DNA of 13,631 nucleotides, taken from contig JAUILM010000059.1 in assembly GCA_030432855.1 (NCBI GenBank), positions 1 through 13,631 of the forward strand. Direction: 5' to 3'. The notes below the pieces were generated by a model. It worked only from the letters and a program-made list of their open reading frames with translations. It ran no database searches and was not told where the DNA came from. Below, in pieces: positions 7,063 through 13,631 of this stretch (positions are counted from its first letter, which is position 1; every line of letters starts with the position of its first letter). The DNA comes from Bacteroidia bacterium. Lineage in GTDB: Bacteria > Bacteroidota > Bacteroidia > Chitinophagales > Saprospiraceae. Both the position numbers and the translations under genes were made by a program.

Positions 7063-7143
7063 ATTAATGAGCTTATTGAGAGTAGGTGACCCATCATAAA
7101 TGGCTCATTTTTATATTGTCACTTTCCAAGTGAGCTCATTAAT
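7063..7143 (+). other. Structured 3' region with alternative hairpins
   Basis: ATTAATGAGCT (7063-7073) is the exact inverted repeat of AGCTCATTAAT (7133-7143), with an inner GTGAC/GTCAC pair (7086-7090, 7118-7122) and CCAT/ATGG (7091-7094, 7100-7103). AATGAGC (7066-7072) can also pair with GCTCATT at 7103-7109, which runs into a five-T tract. The two pairings exclude each other. It lies in the 3' untranslated region of the DinD-like gene. Confidence 0.5.
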
Positions 7144-7161
7144 GCAAGTAATGATTCTTAA

Positions 7162-7202
7162 AAATGCCCCTGGGAAGTAATTCTCAGAGGCATTTATTTT
7201 TT
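7162..7202. terminator. Bidirectional intrinsic terminator
   Basis: The 15-bp stem AAATGCCCCTGGGAA (7162-7176) pairs with TTCTCAGAGGCATTT (7181-7195) with one mismatch and one G-U pair and a GTAA loop. Six T follow on the plus strand; the minus strand reads five T after its stem. It lies between convergent genes (DinD-like and the MscS gene) and ends 4 bp from the MscS stop codon. Confidence 0.88.
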
Positions 7203-7206
7203 AAGT

Positions 7207-8016
7207 TCAATTGTTATTATCCATATGCAGATCCATTTGTGGGAACGGAATACTGATACCTTCACGATCAAACGCCTTCTTCACATTTTCCTGCATATAA
7301 AAATAAACATCCCAGTAGTGCTCACTTTTGCAAAATGGTCTTGTCGCTAAATTAACAGAGCTGTCTCCCAATGAACTCACTACGACTCCCTGAGCAGGAT
7401 TTTCCAGAATGTATTCACAAGACTTACCTGTATCCAGGATAATCTTTCGAGCTTTGTCGATATCATCACCATAACCGATACCAAATGTCAGTTCCACCCC
7501 AATCGTACCTTGCCCGGATATATTGGTAATGACATTACTGGTCACTAATGAGTTAGGCACGATGAGTCGTTTATTATCCAGGGTCTTTAATATGGTATTA
7601 AATACTTGTATTTGCTCAACAGAACCCACTTTGCCACCGCCAATCTCTACTAAATCACCTACCTTAAAAGGCTTAAATATTAATATTAGAACACCACTGG
7701 CAAAATGCCCCAGGCTTCCCTGCAGTGCCATACCAATAGCGAAGGCAAGAGCGCCGAATATTGCCACAAATGATGTTGTTTCAATGCCAAACATACCTGC
7801 CACTGCCAGCAACAGCACCACTTTAAGACCCACACTGATCAGTGAGACTAAAAAGGGTCGTACACTCTCATCAACATTCCTTTTTTGCAATGATTTGCTC
7901 ACTAATCTTGAAACCCATCCAATGATCATAAAGCCAATGATCAACATGAGAATTGCACCCACGACCTTTGGTGCATAGTCAATTAGCATACTTCTGATTT
8001 GTTCTAAATTTTCCAT
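7207..8016 (-). CDS. MscS-family small-conductance mechanosensitive channel
   Basis: The 269-residue inner-membrane channel opens under membrane tension to release solutes during hypo-osmotic shock. Three membrane helices are visible: about 16-38, 52-76 and the pore helix 82-112, which carries the Gly/Ala-rich family pattern GALAFAIGMALQGSLGHFASGVLIL (residues 88-112, given as landmark) followed by FKPFKVGD. The beta domain follows with VGSVEQIQVFNTILKTLDN and IVPNSLVTSNVITN, and then the alpha/beta C-terminal domain. Length is near that of E. coli MscS (286 aa). The P-type ATPase gene ends 121 bp upstream on the same strand with no clear terminator, so read-through from it is possible. Confidence 0.95.
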   Translation of the reverse strand: MENLEQIRSMLIDYAPKVVGAILMLIIGFMIIGWVSRLVSKSLQKRNVDESVRPFLVSLISVGLKVVLLLAVAGMFGIETTSFVAIFGALAFAIGMALQGSLGHFASGVLILIFKPFKVGDLVEIGGGKVGSVEQIQVFNTILKTLDNKRLIVPNSLVTSNVITNISGQGTIGVELTFGIGYGDDIDKARKIILDTGKSCEYILENPAQGVVVSSLGDSSVNLATRPFCKSEHYWDVYFYMQENVKKAFDREGISIPFPQMDLHMDNNN

Positions 8017-8137
8017 GATTTTGATACTTGATTAATTAATAAAGGCCACCTGCCTGATCACTTAGACCACAGGCTGAGTAAGCAAAGAAATTGAAGTCAC
8101 TGGCAGAAACCATGAGAGCTCTACTCAGGGTCAAAAT

Positions 8138-10798
8138 CTAAAGCACAATATTAAGACGTTTCAGAAAACGTATTACTACAATTGGAAGTAGACTAAAACC
8201 CAAAATAAATAGTAAATACTCTGCAGGGAAAGGGGTAAGATTTAACACCGTCATAGAAACGGGAATTGTATAGGCAGCTAACACTATGGCTATGCATAGG
8301 ATGATTGCTAACCAAATATACACATTTCTCGTAATTGCATTAACCAGAAAGGACTCGTTAATGTGTGTTAGGTTAAAAACATGCCAAAGTTGGGCAAGTA
8401 TCAAAGTGTAAAACGCGAAATTATTGGTGAGTTGTCTATCCAATTCAAGATAATAGGTGGCAAAATATAACGCGCCCAATGTTGATATTGAAATGGCAAA
8501 AGCATAGATTACGATCGATGTCCACATACTTCTGGTTACGATAGGTTCATCACGCGACCTGGGTGGAGTTTCCATTACTTTGTCACCTTCCCTGTTCATA
8601 CCCAGCGCCAAAGCAGGAAAAACATCGGTCACCATATTTATAAAGAGGATTTGAAGTGGTAGTAACGGTGATGTCATGTTAGTAAAAAAGGCAATGGACA
8701 CTACCAACAGCTCACTCAGATTGCATGAGAGAAGATAAACGACGAAGTAGCGTATGTTTTCAAAAATCCCTCGCCCTTGTTTAATGGCAGTAACTATAGA
8801 ACGCAGCTGATCATCCTCCAACACCAAATCGGCCACTTCCTTTGCAGCCTCGGTACCGCGCTTACCCATAGCTATTCCAATATCCGACTTCTTTAGTGCC
8901 GGTGTATCATTAGCTCCATCACCTGTCATAGCCACTGTCTTCCCTTCCTTCTGATAGAGCTCGATCAACTTTAACTTCTGAGCAGGGCTCACACGCGCAA
9001 ACACTCTTGCCTTCATTAGATCACTGGACGAGACAGAGCTATTTGCCGGATTTTCCAGGACATCTCCCAGCATGCCTTCTGCGTGAGGGTCTGTGATCAG
9101 GGAAGTTTTCTGAGCAATATTTTTTGCAGTAGCCAGATGATCGCCTGTCAACATAATGACCTCAATACCTGCTTTCTGAAACTGACGTATCGCCTCAGGG
9201 ACATCACTTCGCGGAGGATCAAGAAAAGCCACAAAGCCTAAAAAGACAGCATCCGTATCAAAAAAATCCTCTCTATCTTCTTTCGTATTCTGATAGCAAA
9301 AAGCCAAAAGACGCAGCCCCTTTGCTGCCAGATCCTCACCCATTGACAACCAACCTTGCTGATCATCAAGCGACTTTACCCCATGATCTGTAAGCACCCA
9401 TTTACATCGCGGGATGATGACTTCAAGTGCCCCTTTGGCTGCGACCAGATAATCACTGAACGGATCTTTATGCAAAGTGGCCATCCATTTCGTCTGACTG
9501 TCAAATGGGATCTCGCGAACTCTACCATATTGTGATCTCAGCAAAGCGAGGGATTCATAGTATGGGTTAAAAAGTTTCAGCAATGCGACCTCTAACGGAT
9601 CACCCACCCCCTCTTTATCGTCCAGATCGGCATTATTACAAAGCACAGCTACCTTTACCAGTGCATCAATTACATCTTTCAGATCTCCACTCACTGACAA
9701 TCGCATTTCATCGGAAGTGTGTTGCACAATAAGCTGATGGCCAGAGACGCATATGCGCTCTGGAAGCATTTGATTTTCCGTCAAAGTGCCGGTTTTATCT
9801 GTACATAGTACATCGGTTTCACCAAGGGTCTCTACTGCACTTAATTTCTTGACAATGACATTATGTCTGGCTAAACGCAACATCCCCCTTGCCAGGGCTA
9901 TAGTGGCCACTACCGGAAGTCCTTCGGGAATGGCAGCAATGGCCAAAGCGATCGTGGTTTCTATCATAAGGAAGGGAGGCCTACCCTGAAGTAATCCAAT
10001 GATCAAAATACAAGCTCCCAGCACCAGTGTCAGCCAGATCATCTTTCGCGACAGGACGTTGAGTTTCTTTTCCAACGGTGTACTCTCCTTTTCTGCACTC
10101 TGAGTCAATGCCGCTATTTTTCCAAGCTCTGTCCTCTGTCCCGTATTTGTGACCATTGCATGAGCATTACCACGGGTCACCATGGTCCCGTTGAAGATCA
10201 TATTTCGACGATCTCCAAGGGCTACTTTCGTCTTGATCGGATCCACCGATTTGCTCACCTGCATACTCTCACCCGTCAGAGCGGCTTCAGAAACAGCAAG
10301 ATTGTGCATGGTGAGTAATCGCGCATCGGCTGATATAACATCCCCCGCCTCCACAAAAATGATATCGCCGGGTACGATGGACCGCGAGGGTACTTTCCTT
10401 ATGGAGCCGTCCCGGACGACTCGTGCTGTCTTTTGTGACAATTTCCTTAGGGCATCCATAGACCGCATAGCCTGGATCTCCATGAAGGCCCCAATCAAAG
10501 CATTGAGCAAGATTACGGCTATAATTGCCAGGCCTTCAATCCATTCTTCAAAGACAAATGCCAATCCTGCTGCGACAGCTAAGAGCAGTACCAACAGATC
10601 GTAAAACTGATCCAGGAAAATTAGAAGAATACTTCGATTGCTGACCTGTTCTATCTCATTAGGTCCATACTCCTTTAGCCGTTTTGACACCTCCGCTTTT
10701 GAAAGGCCTCGCTCGGCATTTGTCACATAGTGTTTGACTAACTCGGACCTTTCAATTTGGTAAGCCGGGGTGTCTAAATCCAACCCATTTTGCTCCAT
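8138..10798 (-). CDS. Cation-transporting P-type ATPase, Ca2+ (P2A/PMR1-like) type
   Basis: The 886-residue membrane pump probably exports Ca2+. Domain order is complete: N-terminal cation-ATPase segment, actuator with LTGES (174-178), phosphorylation motif DKTGT with Asp334, nucleotide-domain KGA (455-457), hinge TGD (551-553) and TGDGANDTPAL (625-635). Ion-site residues follow the SERCA/PMR1 pattern: M4 PEGLP with Glu292, M5 NLSE with Asn693 and Glu696, and M6 NMVTD with Asn721, Thr724 and Asp725. An acidic M8 residue like SERCA Glu908 is not apparent, which favours one Ca2+ per cycle, as in PMR1-type pumps. Mn2+ transport is also possible in this group. The 100-aa gene lies 36 bp upstream on the same strand, probably in one transcript. 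Confidence 0.93.
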   Translation of the reverse strand: MEQNGLDLDTPAYQIERSELVKHYVTNAERGLSKAEVSKRLKEYGPNEIEQVSNRSILLIFLDQFYDLLVLLLAVAAGLAFVFEEWIEGLAIIAVILLNALIGAFMEIQAMRSMDALRKLSQKTARVVRDGSIRKVPSRSIVPGDIIFVEAGDVISADARLLTMHNLAVSEAALTGESMQVSKSVDPIKTKVALGDRRNMIFNGTMVTRGNAHAMVTNTGQRTELGKIAALTQSAEKESTPLEKKLNVLSRKMIWLTLVLGACILIIGLLQGRPPFLMIETTIALAIAAIPEGLPVVATIALARGMLRLARHNVIVKKLSAVETLGETDVLCTDKTGTLTENQMLPERICVSGHQLIVQHTSDEMRLSVSGDLKDVIDALVKVAVLCNNADLDDKEGVGDPLEVALLKLFNPYYESLALLRSQYGRVREIPFDSQTKWMATLHKDPFSDYLVAAKGALEVIIPRCKWVLTDHGVKSLDDQQGWLSMGEDLAAKGLRLLAFCYQNTKEDREDFFDTDAVFLGFVAFLDPPRSDVPEAIRQFQKAGIEVIMLTGDHLATAKNIAQKTSLITDPHAEGMLGDVLENPANSSVSSSDLMKARVFARVSPAQKLKLIELYQKEGKTVAMTGDGANDTPALKKSDIGIAMGKRGTEAAKEVADLVLEDDQLRSIVTAIKQGRGIFENIRYFVVYLLSCNLSELLVVSIAFFTNMTSPLLPLQILFINMVTDVFPALALGMNREGDKVMETPPRSRDEPIVTRSMWTSIVIYAFAISISTLGALYFATYYLELDRQLTNNFAFYTLILAQLWHVFNLTHINESFLVNAITRNVYIWLAIILCIAIVLAAYTIPVSMTVLNLTPFPAEYLLFILGFSLLPIVVIRFLKRLNIVL

Positions 10799-10834
10799 GA
10801 CAGATCATCGATATTTGGTGTGCAAGGGTTAATC

Positions 10835-11137
10835 TTATCGGATATCCAGTTTATTCACCATCTCGGCTGTGATATCATCGGCATAGATTCCGTAAGCATT
10901 AATCATCAATCCTTTGATATTTAGGGAGTCCGAAGAGATGGCGTACAGAATGCTACTATCATCCGGACTGGATGTACCTTCAAAGCGGAAATACTCATCG
11001 ATATGAAACTGATCCGGATTTAGCCTTAGTTTATTACTGGAACAGCTAATGCAATCAGATTCCAAATCAAAGTCTTCTGTATACCCTTCCTTTTTAAGTA
11101 TATTGATTGCTTCTACCAGATTACTAAAGTCTCTCAT
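10835..11137 (-). CDS. Small conserved Bacteroidota protein (often labelled PRPP synthetase)
   Basis: The 100-residue protein carries the pattern KKEGYTEDFDLESDCISC, FHIDEYFRFEG, SILYAISS and AYGIYADDIT. I recognise this as a small family common in Bacteroidota that databases name phosphoribosylpyrophosphate synthetase. It is about a third of the length of a true Prs enzyme and shows no PRPP-binding loop, so that name should not be read as a function. Cys29 and Cys32 form a CxxC; with acidic surroundings this could bind metal, which is inference. It precedes the Ca2+-ATPase gene by 36 bp and is divergent from the deacetylase gene. No signal peptide is present. Confidence 0.85.
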   Translation of the reverse strand: MRDFSNLVEAINILKKEGYTEDFDLESDCISCSSNKLRLNPDQFHIDEYFRFEGTSSPDDSSILYAISSDSLNIKGLMINAYGIYADDITAEMVNKLDIR

Positions 11138-11310
11138 GCCATCTATTCTTTATTATACATTATAATCATAATTCTACTGATTTTGTTAACTAAAACCGGC
11201 TGGAATTTTATCCACTGTCCAAATCATTTTATGACCTGACCAGGATCAATCTTTTCGGCAGGGTTTTATGACACATTTGCAACTGTTTACCAAAACTCCT
11301 AACGATTCAT
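11138..11310. promoter_or_regulatory. Divergent intergenic region with direct repeat
   Basis: This 173-bp AT-rich gap lies between the 100-aa gene (minus) and the deacetylase gene (plus). TTTTATGAC occurs twice, at 11227-11235 and 11264-11272 (37 bp apart, start to start), each within a T-rich stretch. CACATTTG at 11272-11279 differs by one base from the Bacteroidota -7 consensus and lies 31 bp before the ATG. A regulator site pair is possible but unproven. Confidence 0.35.
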
Positions 11311-12282
11311 ATGCAGATACTCTTCAATCCGATTTTCTTTAATCACAAGACCGATGGTATGCACCCCGAAAGTGCTAAAAGATTGGAAGCTTTTGGTGCA
11401 TTACCCGTCACTCAAATCCCTGATGGTCTTGAGGCACTGGACCTTGTCCATGATCCTGCTTACATTACCAAAGTAGAAAACTACTGCCATGAGGAAAAAC
11501 GTCTGGATCCTGACACAATGACCTCGCCAGGTAGTTTTGATGCAGCAACTCACGCTGTGGGTGCAACTATTCTTGCTTCAGAGCAACATGATTTTGCCCT
11601 GGTGAGACCTCCTGGTCATCATGCCTACAGAGGAAAGGGATCTGGCTTTTGCCTGTTCAACAATATTGCGGTCGCTGCAAAGCATTGGAATCAAAAAGGA
11701 AAGAAAGTTTTAATTATCGATTTCGACGGACATTTTGGAGATGGGACCTATGCGATCTTTAAAGATGTAAAAGAGACCTTCTATTGGTCTATACATCAGT
11801 ACCCTGCCTTCCCGCATCAAGGCTCTTCGTCAGATATTGGTGTCGGCCCCGGAACGGGCTATTCGATCTGCAATCCAGTCCCACCACGCAGTGGTGATGA
11901 TATCTTTTTGGATGCCTTCTACAGTTTTCTTCCTATTGTCCGGCAATTTAACCCCGACATCGTGGGAGTATCCGCGGGTTTTGATGCGCATATGCAGGAT
12001 CTTCTATTAGATCTTAATGTGACTCTTTCGACCTTCTATAAAATCGGCTTCGAGTTGAGCCAACAATTCGAAAACATATTTGCTGTGCTGGAAGGGGGGT
12101 ATAACGTGGCTGTCCTTCCTAAATGTGTCGGGAATTTTATTGCCGGCATTAATCAGGAAAAAATGCCACATCAGGAAACCACCACCGTTTCGAAGATTCA
12201 GGACTGGAATACGTACGACCTAAATAAACATATCACATTTAATCACCTCAGTTCGAACTGGGATATCAATGCCCGTTTATGA
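11311..12282 (+). CDS. Histone deacetylase-family (AcuC-like) zinc amidohydrolase
   Basis: The 323-residue cytoplasmic enzyme of the arginase/deacetylase fold hydrolyses acyl-amides; bacterial relatives deacetylate lysines (AcuC) or acetylpolyamines. Motifs are intact: HPE near 18, RPPGHHA with His103-His104, GFCLFNNIA (112-120), DFDGHFGDGT with zinc ligands Asp139 and His141, SAGFDAH with the third ligand Asp225, and EGGY with Tyr264. Length is normal. Its stop overlaps the start of the acyl-CoA synthetase gene as ATGA, so translation is probably coupled. That pairing suggests an AcuC-like job of removing acyl groups from the synthetase or other acetyl-CoA enzymes, as inference. Confidence 0.93.
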   Translation: MQILFNPIFFNHKTDGMHPESAKRLEAFGALPVTQIPDGLEALDLVHDPAYITKVENYCHEEKRLDPDTMTSPGSFDAATHAVGATILASEQHDFALVRPPGHHAYRGKGSGFCLFNNIAVAAKHWNQKGKKVLIIDFDGHFGDGTYAIFKDVKETFYWSIHQYPAFPHQGSSSDIGVGPGTGYSICNPVPPRSGDDIFLDAFYSFLPIVRQFNPDIVGVSAGFDAHMQDLLLDLNVTLSTFYKIGFELSQQFENIFAVLEGGYNVAVLPKCVGNFIAGINQEKMPHQETTTVSKIQDWNTYDLNKHITFNHLSSNWDINARL

Positions 12283-13631
12283 TTCAGCAGTTTAATAAAC
12301 TATTTAATCCTAAAGTGGTGGCAGCCATTGGAGCTTCTAACCGAAAAGACTCTGTGGGCCACTCACTCATCAAGAATTTGAAGGATGGAGGTTTCAAGGG
12401 GAAGATCTATCCCGTAAATATTAAACATCCGACTATTCTTGGTGAAAAGGCGTACAAGACGGTCAGGGATGTACCCGAAAAAATTGATTTGGCAGTAATT
12501 GCCACCCCGGCACCAACCGTGGTAAAAGTAGTGGAAGAGTGTGGTAAAGCAGGTATTGAGTCACTGGTGATTATTACCGCTGGATTTAATGAGATGGGGG
12601 CTGAAGGTCAGAAGCGATATGATGAACTGCAAGTACTTGTCAAGAAATACAACTTGCGCATTATTGGTCCCAATTGTCTGGGAATCATCAGACCGTCCAC
12701 TGGACTCAATGCATCTTTTGCCACTAAGATGCCCCTGAAAGGCCAGATAGCACTTATCTCGCAAAGTGGGGCAATCTGTACATCGATCCTGGACTGGTCA
12801 GTGGACCAGAATGTGGGATTTAGTTACTTCCTTTCTATTGGGGCGATGGTCGATGTTGACTTTGCAGACCTGATTGACTACTTTGCTACAGACCCATCCA
12901 CTCGGTGTATTCTTATCTATATGGAGAGTATCAAGAATGCCCGACGATTTATCAGTGCTGCCAGAGCATATGCACGACGGAAGCCTATTATTGTTTTGAA
13001 ATCGGGCCGAAGTAATGAGGGTGCACAGGCTGCCCAATCACACACCGGAGCTATGGCTGGAAATGATGCAGTATTTAATGCCGCATTCCGTAGAGCGGGT
13101 ATCATCCGGGTGGACACCGTAGCCCAACTCTTTCATATGGCGAAAGGGCTGGCCATGCAACAACTGCCAAAGGGCAGCAATCTGGCTATCATCACTAACG
13201 CAGGTGGCCCCGCAGTACTGGCAACCGATTATCTAGTGAAAAATGGAGGAACACTGGCTGGCCTTGGTCCTAAATTACTGGAAAACCTAAATTCATTTCT
13301 ACCCGTACACTGGAGTCATGGTAATCCCATCGATGTACTGGGAGATGCCGGGCCCGATAAATATAAACGTGCCATAGAAGCATGCCTTGAAGAAGAATAC
13401 ATCCACGGCCTGTTAGTCATCTTTACTCCACAGGGAGTGAGTGATCCTGCTGAAATTGCCCGGATCATAGTGGATCTCAATAAAAAATCCGGTAAGACAA
13501 TCATCGCCAGCTGGATGGGAGAAACAGATGTGGAAGAAGCCCGTGAAATATTGGAACAAGGTCAAATCCCCAACTACCGTTATCCCGAAAGTGCTGTCGA
13601 TGTCTATTTAAAAATGGTTAAGTATTCAAGA
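12279..13631 (+). CDS. ADP-forming acyl-CoA (acetate-CoA) synthetase, partial at right edge
   Basis: The frame from ATG 12279 stays open to the window end, giving 451 residues. The CoA-binding domain starts PKVVAAIGASNRKDSVGHSL (11-30) and continues through YPVN and PNCLGI (131-136). The succinyl-CoA-synthetase-like domain follows with ISQSGA (160-165), and the phosphorylated-loop motif SHTGAMAG (254-261) carries the expected catalytic His255. Downstream TNAGGPAVLATD and GNPIDVLGDA are typical of the family. These enzymes interconvert acyl-CoA, ADP and phosphate with free acid, CoA and ATP. The beta/ATP-grasp part, and any C-terminal GNAT acetyltransferase domain, would lie beyond the window. 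The 4-bp ATGA overlap with the deacetylase gene fixes the start. Confidence 0.92.
   Translation, partial: MIQQFNKLFNPKVVAAIGASNRKDSVGHSLIKNLKDGGFKGKIYPVNIKHPTILGEKAYKTVRDVPEKIDLAVIATPAPTVVKVVEECGKAGIESLVIITAGFNEMGAEGQKRYDELQVLVKKYNLRIIGPNCLGIIRPSTGLNASFATKMPLKGQIALISQSGAICTSILDWSVDQNVGFSYFLSIGAMVDVDFADLIDYFATDPSTRCILIYMESIKNARRFISAARAYARRKPIIVLKSGRSNEGAQAAQSHTGAMAGNDAVFNAAFRRAGIIRVDTVAQLFHMAKGLAMQQLPKGSNLAIITNAGGPAVLATDYLVKNGGTLAGLGPKLLENLNSFLPVHWSHGNPIDVLGDAGPDKYKRAIEACLEEEYIHGLLVIFTPQGVSDPAEIARIIVDLNKKSGKTIIASWMGETDVEEAREILEQGQIPNYRYPESAVDVYLKMVKYSR

Noticed and set aside
12561..13504. Several minus-strand open frames at the right edge
   Set aside because: All are antisense to the well-supported acyl-CoA synthetase frame and show no family motifs.

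Overview
The window looks like part of a chromosome from the phylum Bacteroidota, probably an environmental Cytophagales-type bacterium. The reasons are moderate-to-low GC, mostly weak Shine-Dalgarno sequences, a lipoprotein with a Bacteroidota-style lipobox, an outer-membrane barrel whose mature end starts TCCSAGAP, and a 100-residue family typical of this phylum that databases often mislabel as PRPP synthetase. The phylum call is inference from protein style; no rRNA or tRNA gene is present.

Left edge (1-2292, minus strand): a two-gene unit encodes a predicted outer-membrane beta-barrel protein and, 13 nt downstream, a DUF3179 lipoprotein. The DUF3179 stop codon lies inside a 166-bp symmetric inverted repeat (21-186) with perfect 16-bp ends. 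A further minus-strand gene may start at 60 and leave the window.

Middle left (2491-5535, plus strand): three small helical proteins of 148, 133 and 133 aa appear to be tandem paralogues of an unrecognised family. They are followed by a two-domain phospholipase-D-type cardiolipin synthase. A cysteine-less carboxymuconolactone-decarboxylase/AhpD-fold protein converges on the synthase gene and overlaps it by 6 bp.

Middle (6176-8016): an Hsp20 small heat-shock protein is followed by an intrinsic terminator and then a short DinD-like protein. A structured 3' region and a bidirectional terminator separate these from a minus-strand MscS-family channel.

Right (8138-13631): a Ca2+-type P-type ATPase and the 100-aa small protein are on the minus strand. 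They are divergent from a histone-deacetylase-family amidohydrolase whose stop codon overlaps, as ATGA, the start of an ADP-forming acyl-CoA synthetase that runs off the right edge.

Taken together, 2491-13631 reads as an envelope, ion and acetyl-CoA stress module: membrane lipid synthesis, a holdase chaperone, a mechanosensitive channel, Ca2+ efflux, and a deacetylase coupled to an ATP-yielding acyl-CoA synthetase. The least explained parts are the tandem three-paralogue family, the short DinD-like protein behind the Hsp20 terminator, and the long palindrome at the left edge. I found no CRISPR array, transposase, tRNA or rRNA.
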